Counted from the first letter of the stretch, positions 43,701 to 51,762 are shown. The stretch is 64,000 nucleotides of DNA from Brevinematales bacterium (GCA_026417555.1 JAOADA010000004.1:124001-188000); one strand, 5' to 3'. Notes: a model not told the origin generated them from the sequence alone. Program-made: numbers and translations.

Positions 43701-44716
43701 ATTGAGCTCGAAAGTACTGTTTGTCCATTAGTGGGAGTGGTGACAGAAACCACAGGAGCCGTGGAATCCCGGACAACTACTCGTACTGAGGTGTTGGTCT
43801 TGTTGGCAGAGGAGATAGCAGAGACCTCAATAGTATTGGTTCCTTCCGAAAGAGAAATAGGAGAAGACCAAGAAGTACTTCCTGTTGCGTTTTGCCAGGT
43901 TCCATTGTTCACCCGCACCCTGACCTGAGAAATGGTGGCGCTTGCCACTGAGGCTGTGCCTTGACAAAGGAGAGAAGAAACATTGGTGAGCATATCAACA
44001 GGCGGTGTGGTAATTATCACCGATGGCATACCGACGACCGCTGTGAAAGAAAGAACGTTTGTCAGAGAGGTATTGCTTGCCGTATCCAACGCATAGATGC
44101 TTAAGGTATGGCTTCCCTCCTCTATGCTTATATTGGTAGAAAAACTTTGACTTTGACCGTTCAGAGGGAGAGCGTTCCATGGCAGGGTATCTACTTTGTA
44201 AACTATAGCCAAAAGCCCAGAATTGTCTGAGGCATTCCCTGAAATCTCAAGGAAGGATCCCGTGACATGATTATTTGTGGGGGAAAGGAGTGTCAATGAA
44301 GGGCGGATGGTATCTTGAAAAGAGATGGTGATGTTTGTTTTGGCAGAGAGCCCCAAGTTTCCACTTCTGTCCTCCGCAAGAAGAGAGAGCTCATATATTC
44401 CCGTTGGTAACGTGATCGAGAAAAGAGCATCTCCATAGTGTTTTCCACTAGAAATAGTTTGATGGAGATTGGTGAACACTATCCCTGATTGTTTAAGGGT
44501 GAGAGAGATTTTGGTTACCGTGTCATTATCACTCCAGCCAACACTGACGAGAAGGGTAGTTCCACTCAGGGTAACTGAATTCACACATACAAGAGGGGTC
44601 TCCCTATCCTCATTGCTCGTGAGAGGACCCTGGATATCTTTCATGAGTTGACACCCTACCAACACCATTGTCACCACGATCAGAAGGATCATTCTGATCC
44701 ACCCAACTTTCATCAT
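40790..44716 (-). CDS. lipid-anchored multidomain alpha-amylase (GH13)
   Basis: A 1308-residue lipoprotein (signal ending MVLVGC). In order: about four Ig-like domains (residues 35-405; repeats such as PSLTLLSPTNNHVTG and PVVSVTTPTNGQTV), a CBM25/26-like starch-binding module (about 408-510, VHFKNPSGWTTPSIYYW), another Ig-like domain, a PKD domain (about 612-695), and a GH13 catalytic domain (about 700-1150). Catalytic motifs: IVLNHTG, FRIDTVKH (nucleophile Asp, about 945), FGEVC (acid/base Glu, about 975) and VDSHD (about 1100). It should cut starch or glycogen outside the cell. CGGAGG precedes the start. First gene of a three-gene operon. Confidence 0.93.
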   Translation of the reverse strand: MMKVGWIRMILLIVVTMVLVGCQLMKDIQGPLTSNEDRETPLVCVNSVTLSGTTLLVSVGWSDNDTVTKISLTLKQSGIVFTNLHQTISSGKHYGDALFSITLPTGIYELSLLAEDRSGNLGLSAKTNITISFQDTIRPSLTLLSPTNNHVTGSFLEISGNASDNSGLLAIVYKVDTLPWNALPLNGQSQSFSTNISIEEGSHTLSIYALDTASNTSLTNVLSFTAVVGMPSVIITTPPVDMLTNVSSLLCQGTASVASATISQVRVRVNNGTWQNATGSTSWSSPISLSEGTNTIEVSAISSANKTNTSVRVVVRDSTAPVVSVTTPTNGQTVLSSSITVSGTATDSLSGVAKIYLSLDEGDFVEASGTTSFSRTFSLTSGSHVLKVYAKDNAHNISATNTITFTANFQGGIIVHFKNPSGWTTPSIYYWNVSPSGTMPAVSWPGVGMTAESGSWYRFVFTNATSANLIFSKSGSPQTVDLSLTSPGEYWFVTNGTSGGKITGKWYLCDPDDTIVPNVSLVSPTGGSQVSGEVTLVAAASDNTGVIESVSFYIDNTLLQTVASSPYQVVWNSAYSTNGPHVLKALAIDGAGNSNWSTPVTVITSNTNLPPIIQFQADTYGMISNTFVFNASSSFDPNGSIVSYSWTFTGAEYTTRNGAVVSNRYFSPGTFQVSLTVTDNSGASSTTNFTVMVITNTRTGDFREETIYFLITTRFYDGDPANNVYCWDDMTAGNYPNDPAWRGDFEGIIKKLDYIKALGFSAIWITPVVQNASGMDYHGYHAINHKKVDYRYKSSQDATAEDSYRRLIQAAHAKGIKIIQDIVLNHTGNFGEENIYPMFYRRQAEPYSNAFTKGPYTNRLPSNYDSLSAGLQYSARITAMKEDWTDVDQIYHHEKNLGWEDYTVQTAQIAGDCVDLNTENPVVAQYLREAYYQYIDWGVDGFRIDTVKHISRLTFNKEFIPQFKQRGGENFYIFGEVCTRYRGIWNFEKPVISTPFYTWKESVNYPWGTLAQNTNSTKRLWDDNYDSSTIALQPTSENHKLWGQYGNEYHTPDWSRRSGLDVIDFPMHWNFARARDAFNLAVGTDHYYNDATWNVVYVDSHDYGPDMNTRYNGSQADWAENLTLMFTFRGIPCIYYGTEVEFKKGAPCDNGASGPLANTGRAYFGDYLEGTVSASDYGVYTASGTVASTLSYPLAQHIRRLNIIRRRIPALQKGQYSTAYISGDGMAFKRRYTDTARGIDSFVLVTISGSATFYNLPGGTYRDAITGDTKVVANGGSLTATCSGQGNARIYVLNGPGKIGEDGPYLKP

Positions 44717-44836
44717 TGTGCTTCCTCCGAAAAATAAGTAACCGTTTTCATGATTCTTTCACGGTCCATTTTTAAATACGAAAAAACAACTCAAAAAGTG
44801 CAATTTTTCAAAAAATTTTTTTGTTAATTATTTTTC

Positions 44837-44865
44837 TTGTAAGAAGATAGAAGGTATTGTATATG
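44837..44865 (+). promoter_or_regulatory. promoter of the REC-PilZ/nadC operon
   Basis: -35 TTGTAA (44837-44842), a 17-base spacer and -10 TATATG (44860-44865). A leader of about 140 bases follows. Confidence 0.55.
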
Positions 44866-44880
44866 TGCATTGTGCACATA
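44862..44880. promoter_or_regulatory. operator-like palindrome TATGTGCA-TTG-TGCACATA
   Basis: A perfect 8-bp inverted repeat (44862-44869 and 44873-44880) that overlaps the -10 box and the expected start of transcription. Its position suits a repressor site. The binding protein is unknown. Confidence 0.5.
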
Positions 44881-44927
44881 AAAAGGTCAATGTAAACTAT
44901 TTTTAAGCATATACTGGAGGGAAACAC

Positions 44928-44960
44928 AAGGGAAAGGAAATTTGCATTTTCCTTTCCCTT
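44928..44960 (+). promoter_or_regulatory. 13-bp hairpin in the REC-PilZ leader
   Basis: AAGGGAAAGGAAA (44928-44940), a 7-base loop, and the exact complement (44948-44960). It lies within the leader, 52 bases before the start, with no T-run after it, so a role in translation or RNA stability is more likely than termination. Confidence 0.5.
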
Positions 44961-45012
44961 GCCTTATAGTGAATTTGTTAATGAAAGCACTTTTTTTAGG
45001 AAAGGATGGTGT

Positions 45013-45867
45013 ATGGAAATACTGATTGTTACTCAATCGTTTTATGTTCGTAATCAGTTTGTCAATACTTTTTATCCAAGGGGAGTTACGGTATACCATA
45101 CTGACAATGCCGAACAACTTCTTGAGAAGCTTCGTCTTTATCCAGGGATTGAATTTGTCTTTATTGATGTGATTCATGAAGAGTATGTTCAGGCTTTGGA
45201 TATCCTTGCCAAAGTCAAGGCTTTTGCTGTCACCCAGAGTCGAAAGATATTTGCGCTTTTGATCTATGTGGCTATTGACAAATCTATTGCTGCCAGAGCT
45301 ATTGAAAATGGATGTGTGGGATTTGTCAAAAGTAACGTTGGTGGGGATGATCTTTTTCTTTATACGATGCAATTATATCAAAAACTCAAAGGTACACCCC
45401 CTGAACGGAAATATGTTCGTATCTCTCTTGATCCCTCCAATCCAAATGAAAGGATCGGTATCAAGTTCCGTTCTCCTATCAATTCTCAACTGTTGGTGGG
45501 GGTGATTCGGGATATTAGTTTTGGGGGGCTTGCTGTGGAACTGGTAGGGATGTTTCCTCAGGAGGCTCTGAATGTCAATACACAGATCACGAATATCCAG
45601 TTTATGCTTGATGATAGGGATGTCTATGCTGATGCGACGGTAGTAGCCTATGATTATCGACGTCGTTTTTGTGCTCTTCGGTTTACCTATCTCAGTCATG
45701 ATGATCAAGAGATTTTAGCTTCATTTATTTTCAATCGTGTCTCGTTAGGGGCTATCCCTGGTTCACGTCCCTCTTCTGAAGAGGGGGAAGTGACAGGGGG
45801 GAATGGTCAAAAAGAGCAGGAATCTTCTTCCAAGCAATCTGAGGATCCCTCATCATCGCAAGGATGA
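45013..45867 (+). CDS. receiver-like domain fused to a PilZ domain
   Basis: A 284-residue cytoplasmic protein. Residues 1-125 look like a response-regulator fold (MEILIVTQSFYVRNQF, FVFIDVIHEEYV with a possible acceptor Asp, GCVGFVKSNVGGDDL), though the usual acidic pair at the N-terminus is missing, so phosphorylation is doubtful. Residues 135-245 resemble a PilZ c-di-GMP-binding domain (RKYVRISLDPSNP, RDISFGGLAVEL, CALRFTYLSHDDQ). The tail is Ser/Glu/Gly-rich and disordered. The start at 45013 follows AGGAAAGGA. nadC begins three bases after the stop. It is a likely reader for the c-di-GMP made by the two GGDEF proteins nearby. Confidence 0.8.
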   Translation: MEILIVTQSFYVRNQFVNTFYPRGVTVYHTDNAEQLLEKLRLYPGIEFVFIDVIHEEYVQALDILAKVKAFAVTQSRKIFALLIYVAIDKSIAARAIENGCVGFVKSNVGGDDLFLYTMQLYQKLKGTPPERKYVRISLDPSNPNERIGIKFRSPINSQLLVGVIRDISFGGLAVELVGMFPQEALNVNTQITNIQFMLDDRDVYADATVVAYDYRRRFCALRFTYLSHDDQEILASFIFNRVSLGAIPGSRPSSEEGEVTGGNGQKEQESSSKQSEDPSSSQG

Positions 45868-45870
45868 CCT

Positions 45871-46746
45871 ATGAAAAAATTTCCGTTTCGGCTGGAGAGA
45901 CTTGATCCTTTTCTTGTCGAGGAGACGGTACGTCGTGCCCTTGAAGAAGATCTGGGGGAAAAGGGTGATATTACCACTCGAGCTACCCTTGGTTCTGATC
46001 CTGTGATGAAAAAAGCTTTTATCGTGGCGAAGGAAGAGGGCATGGTGTGTGGAATGGAGCTTGTGAAGCAGACCTTTTTTCTTGTGGATCCCTCGGTAAG
46101 GGTTGAGGTTCGCATATCGGATGGACTATGGGTTCAGCGGGGAGAGATTCTTGCAGAACTGTGTGGCGCGGCACAGTCTCTTCTTGTGGGGGAACGGGTT
46201 GCCTTGAATTTTCTTGGTCTTTTGAGTGGGATTTCCACAAAAACAGCTCGTTTAGTGGCCCAGCTGAAGGGAACTGGGCTTAAATTGCTTGACACACGAA
46301 AAACTCTTCCAGGGCTTCGGATGTTTGAGAAGTATGCGGTGGCCATAGGTGGGGGGTACAATCATCGGTATGGTCTGTATGATATGATCCTCATCAAAGA
46401 AAACCACAGGGCAGCAGCCGGAGGGATCACGGTGGCCGTTGAACGGGCAAGGCGTCTGTATCCGGAGATGGTGATTGAGGTGGAGGTCTCTACGCTGGAG
46501 GATGTGAGAGAGGCATTGGCTACATCGGCAGATATTCTTATGCTAGACAATATGAAAAATGAAGACATTTCTCAAGCGGTTGCTCTTGTCAAGGGGCAAA
46601 AAAAACTTGAGGTTTCAGGGAATATGACTGAAGAGAGGATCATTGCCCTTGCTCGTATAGGGGTAGATTATGTTTCTATGGGGGCGCTCACCCATACGGT
46701 ACGACCACTGGATGTCTCTCTTCTTATGGAAGACTTTGTCTCCTAA
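45871..46746 (+). CDS. nadC: nicotinate-nucleotide pyrophosphorylase (carboxylating)
   Basis: A 291-residue quinolinate phosphoribosyltransferase that makes nicotinate mononucleotide in NAD synthesis. It shows EEDLGEKGDITT near the start, ERVALNFLGLLSGIST, LLDTRKTLPGLR, AIGGGYNHRYGLYDMILIKENH, EVEVSTLEDV, DILMLDNMK and VSGNMTEE. The length is normal. nadA and nadB are not in the window. It follows the REC-PilZ gene directly and is followed by a weak terminator. Confidence 0.96.
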   Translation: MKKFPFRLERLDPFLVEETVRRALEEDLGEKGDITTRATLGSDPVMKKAFIVAKEEGMVCGMELVKQTFFLVDPSVRVEVRISDGLWVQRGEILAELCGAAQSLLVGERVALNFLGLLSGISTKTARLVAQLKGTGLKLLDTRKTLPGLRMFEKYAVAIGGGYNHRYGLYDMILIKENHRAAAGGITVAVERARRLYPEMVIEVEVSTLEDVREALATSADILMLDNMKNEDISQAVALVKGQKKLEVSGNMTEERIIALARIGVDYVSMGALTHTVRPLDVSLLMEDFVS

Positions 46747-46795
46747 CATCAGGATGTGATGGAATGTTTTCTGATTGGGGGTTGGTCAAGAAAAC

Positions 46796-46821
46796 AAACA
46801 GAAGCTGTTTTGGTTTTTTTT
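46796..46821 (+). terminator. weak terminator after nadC
   Basis: AAACAG (46796-46801), loop AAG, CTGTTT (46805-46810), then TGG and eight Ts. A short AT-rich stem with a good T-run. Confidence 0.55.
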
Positions 46822-46911
46822 GTCTTTTTTGTAGGAGAGAAAGAGTCTTTTAGGATAAAAATGAAAAGAGGTATGTTTTCTCTTCTTTGTGTTCTTGTTG
46901 AGAGGGCTTAT

Positions 46912-46940
46912 TTTACTTTTTCTTTTTTTTGCCTTACAAT
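46912..46940 (+). promoter_or_regulatory. candidate promoter of the transketolase operon
   Basis: -35 TTTACT (46912-46917), a 17-base spacer and -10 TACAAT (46935-46940), 31 bases before the start. The rest of the 224-base gap has nothing else that I can identify. Confidence 0.55.
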
Positions 46941-46970
46941 ATAGGCTCTATTTCTAAAATGAGGTGAGAG

Positions 46971-47834
46971 ATGGAAAAGACAGAGAAACAGCGCTTGGAA
47001 GAGGTTTCCAAAAAGCTTCGCGCGAATATTCTGATGATGCTTACAGAGGCAGGGAGTGGACATCCAGGGGGATCTCTTTCCTGTATTGATATTCTGACGT
47101 ATCTCTTTCTGAAAGAGATGCGGTATGATCCTGCCAATCCTCATTGGGCTGAGAGAGACCGTTTTGTTCTCTCGAAGGGACATGCGGCTCCAGCGCTGTA
47201 TGCGATTCTTTCGTATGTGGGATATTACTCTTCAAATCTCTTGAAAACCCTTCGAAAACTTGGGAGTCCCCTTCAGGGACATCCCGATAGTCGTAAACTT
47301 CCCGGGGTGGAGAGTTCTACGGGATCTCTGGGGCAAGGGATTTCTGTTGCTGGAGGCATGGCGCTTGCGGCAAAGATGGACAAACGGGCCACTCGTGTCT
47401 ATTGTTTGGTTGGGGATGGAGAGATTCAAGAGGGGCTTGTGTGGGAGGCGGCCATGGCAATTGCTCACTTTGGATTGGATAATTTTTGTCTCTTTGTGGA
47501 TAACAACGGATTGCAAATTGATGGGCTTGTAGAAGAGGTGATGAGTGTTTATCCTATTGCGGAGAAGTTCGCTTCTTTTGGTTGGCACGTGATGAATATT
47601 CATGGCCATGATTTTGAAGAGATAGAAAAAGCCCTTCAGTTTTTTCAAGCCAATCAAGGGAGTGGGAAACCTACAGCGATTGTGGCCAAGACTGTCAAGG
47701 GGAAATGTATCAGTTTTATGGAGAACAAAGCCCATTGGCATGGGGTAGCTCCATCAAAAGAGGATCTTTTGAAGGCCTTGGATGAGCTTGGGTGTCTTGA
47801 AAGTATGGAAGAATGGAATGCGGAGGGAGAGTAA
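46971..47834 (+). CDS. transketolase, N-terminal subunit
   Basis: A 287-residue thiamine-diphosphate-binding half of a split transketolase. It has AGSGHPGGSLSCIDILTYL, LSKGHAAPALYAIL, SSTGSLGQGISVAGGMALAAK, and the ThDP motif GDGEIQEGLVWEAAMAIAHF ... DNNGLQIDG. Together with the next gene it moves two-carbon units in the non-oxidative pentose phosphate pathway. Its stop overlaps the next start (TAATG), which would help make the halves in equal amounts. Confidence 0.95.
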   Translation: MEKTEKQRLEEVSKKLRANILMMLTEAGSGHPGGSLSCIDILTYLFLKEMRYDPANPHWAERDRFVLSKGHAAPALYAILSYVGYYSSNLLKTLRKLGSPLQGHPDSRKLPGVESSTGSLGQGISVAGGMALAAKMDKRATRVYCLVGDGEIQEGLVWEAAMAIAHFGLDNFCLFVDNNGLQIDGLVEEVMSVYPIAEKFASFGWHVMNIHGHDFEEIEKALQFFQANQGSGKPTAIVAKTVKGKCISFMENKAHWHGVAPSKEDLLKALDELGCLESMEEWNAEGE

Positions 47835-48775
47835 TGGGAGAAGCAATGCTTGCAACCCGTGATGTGTATGGGAAGACACTCGTAGAGATTGGAAAGGAAA
47901 ACAAAAACCTTGTGGTTCTTGATGCTGATCTCTCTGAATCCACAAAAACAGCCCTCTTTGCCAGAGAATTTCCTGAGAGGTTTTTTAATTTTGGGATTGC
48001 GGAGTCCAATATGATGTGTTTTGCTGCAGGGCTTGCTCTCAGTGGGAAGGTGGTATTCGCAAGTAGTTTTGCCATGTTTGCTACCTTGAGGCCTTACGAG
48101 CAGATACGTAACTCCATTGCCTCTCAGAACCTCAATGTCAAGATTGCGGCTACTCATTCAGGGATTAGTGTAGGGGAGGATGGGCTTTCTCACCAGACGG
48201 TGGAGGATCTTGCTATTATGCGGGTGATGCCCAATATGCAGGTATTTGTTCCAGCGGATGGGGTAGCGACAGCCAAGATTGTGAAGCAGGCTGCTCTCTG
48301 TCCAGGGCCAGTATATATTCGTCTCAATCGTCCAAAAACTGAGGTAATCTACGATGAAAATTATGATTTTGTGATAGGGAAGATCCATGTCATCAAGGAT
48401 GCCCCTCGAGCTGATGTGGGTATCATTGCTCTTGGAACCATGGTGCCTCATTCCCTGAAAGCGGCCAAAATGCTTGAGGAAGAAGGGTATTCAGTGATTG
48501 TGGCTGATGCGGCTTCCCTGAAGCCTCTTGATAGAGAGACGGTTGTTCGGATAGCAAAAAGTAGTCGTCTTGTGGTTACCGTAGAGGAACACAGTATCAT
48601 TGGAGGGCTTGGGGGAGCTGTAGCTGAGGTGCTTGCTGAGGATTTTCCTGCCAAACTCTTACGTATTGGGATCATGGATGTGTTTGGGGAGTCTGGTTCT
48701 CCAGCAGCTCTTTATAAACATTTTGGACTCACTCCCGAGGATATCTTTCGTAAGATTCTCAAACAGATACGCTGA
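47834..48775 (+). CDS. transketolase, C-terminal subunit
   Basis: A 313-residue pyrimidine-binding and C-terminal half of the split transketolase. Seen are VVLDADLSESTKTALF, RFFNFGIAESNMMCFAAGLA with the catalytic Glu, HSGISVGEDGLSHQTVEDLAIMR and PADGVATAKI, then the C-terminal domain with VTVEEHSIIGGLG. The related 1-deoxyxylulose-5-phosphate synthase is excluded by the split form and length. An in-frame upstream start at 47813 would overlap the first half without a ribosome site. The stop overlaps the radical-SAM gene (TGATG). Confidence 0.95.
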   Translation: MGEAMLATRDVYGKTLVEIGKENKNLVVLDADLSESTKTALFAREFPERFFNFGIAESNMMCFAAGLALSGKVVFASSFAMFATLRPYEQIRNSIASQNLNVKIAATHSGISVGEDGLSHQTVEDLAIMRVMPNMQVFVPADGVATAKIVKQAALCPGPVYIRLNRPKTEVIYDENYDFVIGKIHVIKDAPRADVGIIALGTMVPHSLKAAKMLEEEGYSVIVADAASLKPLDRETVVRIAKSSRLVVTVEEHSIIGGLGGAVAEVLAEDFPAKLLRIGIMDVFGESGSPAALYKHFGLTPEDIFRKILKQIR

Positions 48776-49737
48776 TGGCTTACAAGCATATCTATGGACC
48801 CGTTCCGTCACGGCGTCTGGGGATCTCTCTTGGCGTAGATCTTTTTGAGGGCAAGACCTGCAATTTTAACTGTGTGTATTGTGAGTGTGGGAGAAATAGC
48901 CGTTATGTATGGGAACGGGGGCACTTTGTTCCTGCCGAGGATATACTTGAGGAGATAGAGGATTTTCTTTCTCATCATCCTGCTCCCAATTCGATTACCT
49001 TTTCTGGTTCTGGTGAACCAACACTCTCTCTTGATCTTGGGACGATCTTGCGGGAACTAGCCCATCGCTATCCTCATATTCGTCTGACGGTGTTGACGAA
49101 TGGGAGCCTTTTGTGGGATAGAGAGGTACAAGAGGATCTTCTTTGTGCTCACCTTGTGATTCCTTCTCTGGATGGGGTGACAGAGGAAGCCTATCGTGCT
49201 ATTGACAGACCTTATAAAGGGTTTTCTTTACACAAGATCATTGATGGGATAGCCGAGTTTTCTTCTCGTTTTCGGCACAATGAAGGTCGTGAGGTGTGGC
49301 TTGAAGTTTTTATTGTTCCTGGGGTAAATGACAGTGACGATCATACTCACCAGTTGGCCCACGTGATTCAAGAGATAGGTTGTGATAGGGTACAACTCAA
49401 TACCCTTGACAGACCTCCTGCAGAAACGTGGGTTACGTCTGCCTCTCAAGAGAGGCTTGTGCATATTCGGGATATTCTTCTTGGTGATGGGGTAAATATC
49501 CCAGTGGATATTGTGAAGCGCTACAGTGTGCGTTCGGAACTGGTTCGTTATCATGAAGATGTGGAGTCTGCCATTCTTGAGGTAATACATCGTCGACCTA
49601 TGCGGCTTCATGACCTTGTCCTTATGCTTGGGTTGAGTGAGGAGGAAGTGATTCCTTATCTTGATATTCTTCAACGAGAGGGAAAAATCCAGGCGAGCAT
49701 CCAGGAGGGAGAAATTTTTTATACTCAGCGGGGGTGA
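48775..49737 (+). CDS. radical SAM protein (COG0731-like) with C-terminal winged helix
   Basis: A 320-residue iron-sulphur protein. The cluster motif is CNFNCVYC (Cx3Cx2C, about residues 29-36), preceded by YGPVPSRRLGISLGVDLFEGK, and the SAM-binding segment is FSGSGEPTLS. Residues 260-320 (RRPMRLHDLVLMLGLSEEEVIPYLDILQREGKI) look like a winged-helix unit. The start is close to the wyosine-type oxidoreductase group, but the substrate is unknown. It is the last gene of the transketolase operon and converges on the acyl-CoA synthetase gene. Confidence 0.85.
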   Translation: MAYKHIYGPVPSRRLGISLGVDLFEGKTCNFNCVYCECGRNSRYVWERGHFVPAEDILEEIEDFLSHHPAPNSITFSGSGEPTLSLDLGTILRELAHRYPHIRLTVLTNGSLLWDREVQEDLLCAHLVIPSLDGVTEEAYRAIDRPYKGFSLHKIIDGIAEFSSRFRHNEGREVWLEVFIVPGVNDSDDHTHQLAHVIQEIGCDRVQLNTLDRPPAETWVTSASQERLVHIRDILLGDGVNIPVDIVKRYSVRSELVRYHEDVESAILEVIHRRPMRLHDLVLMLGLSEEEVIPYLDILQREGKIQASIQEGEIFYTQRG

Positions 49738-49766
49738 AAAAGAGGCTCTCCTTTTTATTCGAGGCA

Positions 49767-49795
49767 TGTTTTCTCACGAGAAGAGAACATGCGTG
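49767..49795. terminator. possible terminator hairpin between convergent genes
   Basis: GCATGTTTTCT and AGAGAACATGC form an 11-bp stem with one G-T pair between the radical-SAM and acyl-CoA synthetase genes. There is no proper T-run, so this is weak. Confidence 0.35.
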
Positions 49796-49831
49796 TGATG
49801 TTTTCCCTGAGGGTGCTTTGCCCAAGTGAAG

Positions 49832-51736
49832 CTACTTTTTCTTGAAGGGTTTGGAAGCCTCTAAAAGGAATCGTTTAATCTTTCTTGAAGAGGTCTTGGG
49901 AAGTTCCTCGTAAATGAGTTCGAAATCTCCAATTTTCTTGTAGGCTGGGAGATCAGCGGTGAGACGTTTTAACTCCTGAGAGAAAAGTTCGTAGAGAGAG
50001 TCTTCATCAAAGTTTCGTTCATTTTGCTCACTGAGGAGTTTGATGGCTTCCATATTCGGGTAGATAATAGCGTAAGGAACCTCTCCACGACTCTCCCAAT
50101 CCCGTCTCCCAATAACGGCTACTTCGCTGATGTATTCACTCTGAGACAGGAGGTTTTCGAGCTCCTCAGGATACACATTCTTGCCACCGGAGGTAACGAT
50201 GATATTTTTGATACGCCCAGTGATCCAGAGAAAACCCTGTTTGTCGAGAAAACCAATGTCTCCTGTATGAAACCATCCTTCTTTGTCAATGACCTTGGCA
50301 GTTTCTTCCGGACGATTCAGGTATCCTTGCATCACATTGGGTCCCCGTGCAAGGATCTCTCCGTGACCTCGTTTGTCGGGGTTTTCGATTTTGAGCTCGA
50401 CGTGTTTGAGGGCGTACCCAACAGATCCAAACTTGTTGACAGTGAGGTTGTTACATGTCAAAACAGGAGAGGTTTCTGTCAGTCCGTACCCTTGAGCCAC
50501 ATAAATTCCCAACGTATTGAGTCCGATAAGAATTTCTTTGGCAATGGGACCACCACCCGAAATAAAAAAGATCAAGTCCGAAAGACCCAGTTTTTCCCGT
50601 ATTCCTCGAAAGAGGATTTTCCCAGGATTGAGGGAAGTGAGTTTGTAAACAAATCGGGAGAAATGAAACATAGAGTTGAAAATAAACTGCACCAGGAAAT
50701 TTTTTTCCTTTACAGTTTTTATGATGTTTTTGTAGATTTTTTCAAGGAAGAGGGGAACAATCACGAGGCTGGTAACACGGCTTTGTTTGAATGTAGAGAG
50801 GATAACATCTGTGCGCAAGGAGGAAACAAACCATATGGTTCCTCGAGTGAAAAAAGGAACCAACAGTCCACCCATGGTGGGAAAGGTATGATGGAGGGGG
50901 AGAAGAGTAACCCAACGGTAATCTGGACGAAAACGTTCAAGCATCTGGATGTCATCAAGGTTACTGGCAAGATTTTTGTGTGTGAGAAGGACCCCTTTGG
51001 GGTTTCCTGTGGTGCCAGAGGTGTAAATAAGAGCGGCACTGTCATCGGGATCCAGCGGAATATTTTGCCAATCCTCTGGACAATTGGTGTGTCGAATGTT
51101 CTTTCCTGCCGCAAGAAGCGAAACAAAATCAATAAACCGCTCGTTTTGGAAGAGAATTTCACAGTTTTCTGTGAGGGAAAGATCCTTTTTATGTTCTATG
51201 AGGGTTTTCTGGAGTTTTTTAGGGAGAATGGAAAGGTCCAGGAGTCGAGAAACGAGGTCTTGGGCCTCTCGCTTTTCTTGAAGAGAGAGGGTATCTTGGA
51301 TAGGATCAAAGATCACAATATGCTGGAGGGGGAGGGTGTCAAAAGAAGAGAAACGCTCTTTTTGGGTAGCAGAGAGAAAAAGTATTTTAGCATTACTGTC
51401 ACGGATGAGATTTTCCAATTCAGGGGGTGTGAGAAGGATATCAAGGGGAACAATGACTGCTCCCATGCATACAGTCGCAAGATAAACAAGAGCCCACTCA
51501 GTGCGATTTTCTGACAAGAGGGCGATTCTGTCCCCTTTCTTAATACCAAGAGAAAGTAAGGCTTGGGCAAGAGAGGAGATGGTGTCCTTCACAGTGGGGT
51601 AATCCATTTTCGCGAAGGGTCCATCCACACTATTGACAAAGGCTGTATGTTCACGGAGGGACTCATCTATGGAGGTGATGATTTCTCGGAGGGTCATGAG
51701 ATTTTGAGACGGACGTGGATATCGTGCATTGCCCAT
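49832..51736 (-). CDS. long-chain acyl-CoA synthetase (AMP-forming)
   Basis: A 634-residue adenylate-forming enzyme of the FadD/Faa type. It activates fatty acids with ATP and CoA. Motifs: AALIYTSGTTGNPKGVLLTHKNL (P-loop), QGYGLTETSPVL, EILARGPNVMQGYLNRPEET, WFHTGDIGFLDKQGFLWITGR and IIVTSGGKNVYPEELE. About 60 residues more than short-chain relatives, as in spirochaete acyl-CoA synthetases. AAAGGAG precedes the start; the promoter is at 51763-51791. It is a single-gene unit. Confidence 0.93.
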   Translation of the reverse strand: MGNARYPRPSQNLMTLREIITSIDESLREHTAFVNSVDGPFAKMDYPTVKDTISSLAQALLSLGIKKGDRIALLSENRTEWALVYLATVCMGAVIVPLDILLTPPELENLIRDSNAKILFLSATQKERFSSFDTLPLQHIVIFDPIQDTLSLQEKREAQDLVSRLLDLSILPKKLQKTLIEHKKDLSLTENCEILFQNERFIDFVSLLAAGKNIRHTNCPEDWQNIPLDPDDSAALIYTSGTTGNPKGVLLTHKNLASNLDDIQMLERFRPDYRWVTLLPLHHTFPTMGGLLVPFFTRGTIWFVSSLRTDVILSTFKQSRVTSLVIVPLFLEKIYKNIIKTVKEKNFLVQFIFNSMFHFSRFVYKLTSLNPGKILFRGIREKLGLSDLIFFISGGGPIAKEILIGLNTLGIYVAQGYGLTETSPVLTCNNLTVNKFGSVGYALKHVELKIENPDKRGHGEILARGPNVMQGYLNRPEETAKVIDKEGWFHTGDIGFLDKQGFLWITGRIKNIIVTSGGKNVYPEELENLLSQSEYISEVAVIGRRDWESRGEVPYAIIYPNMEAIKLLSEQNERNFDEDSLYELFSQELKRLTADLPAYKKIGDFELIYEELPKTSSRKIKRFLLEASKPFKKK

Positions 51737-51762
51737 CGTATTCTCCTTTTTTCTTTAGTTAC

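Larger units (their letters stand above)
44717..45012. promoter_or_regulatory. divergent regulatory region between the amylase and REC-PilZ genes
   Basis: 296 bases without a gene. The rightward promoter and its palindrome lie at 44837-44880, and a long hairpin lies at 44928-44960. On the leftward side, TTGCAC and TATTTA occur with a 19-base spacer, a weak candidate for the amylase promoter. The region is very AT-rich next to the amylase start. Confidence 0.5.

Noticed and set aside
50024-51514. 496-codon open frame on the plus strand across the acyl-CoA synthetase gene
   Set aside because: It is the antisense of a clear AMP-binding enzyme with all motifs, has no ribosome site and its translation shows no recognisable domain.
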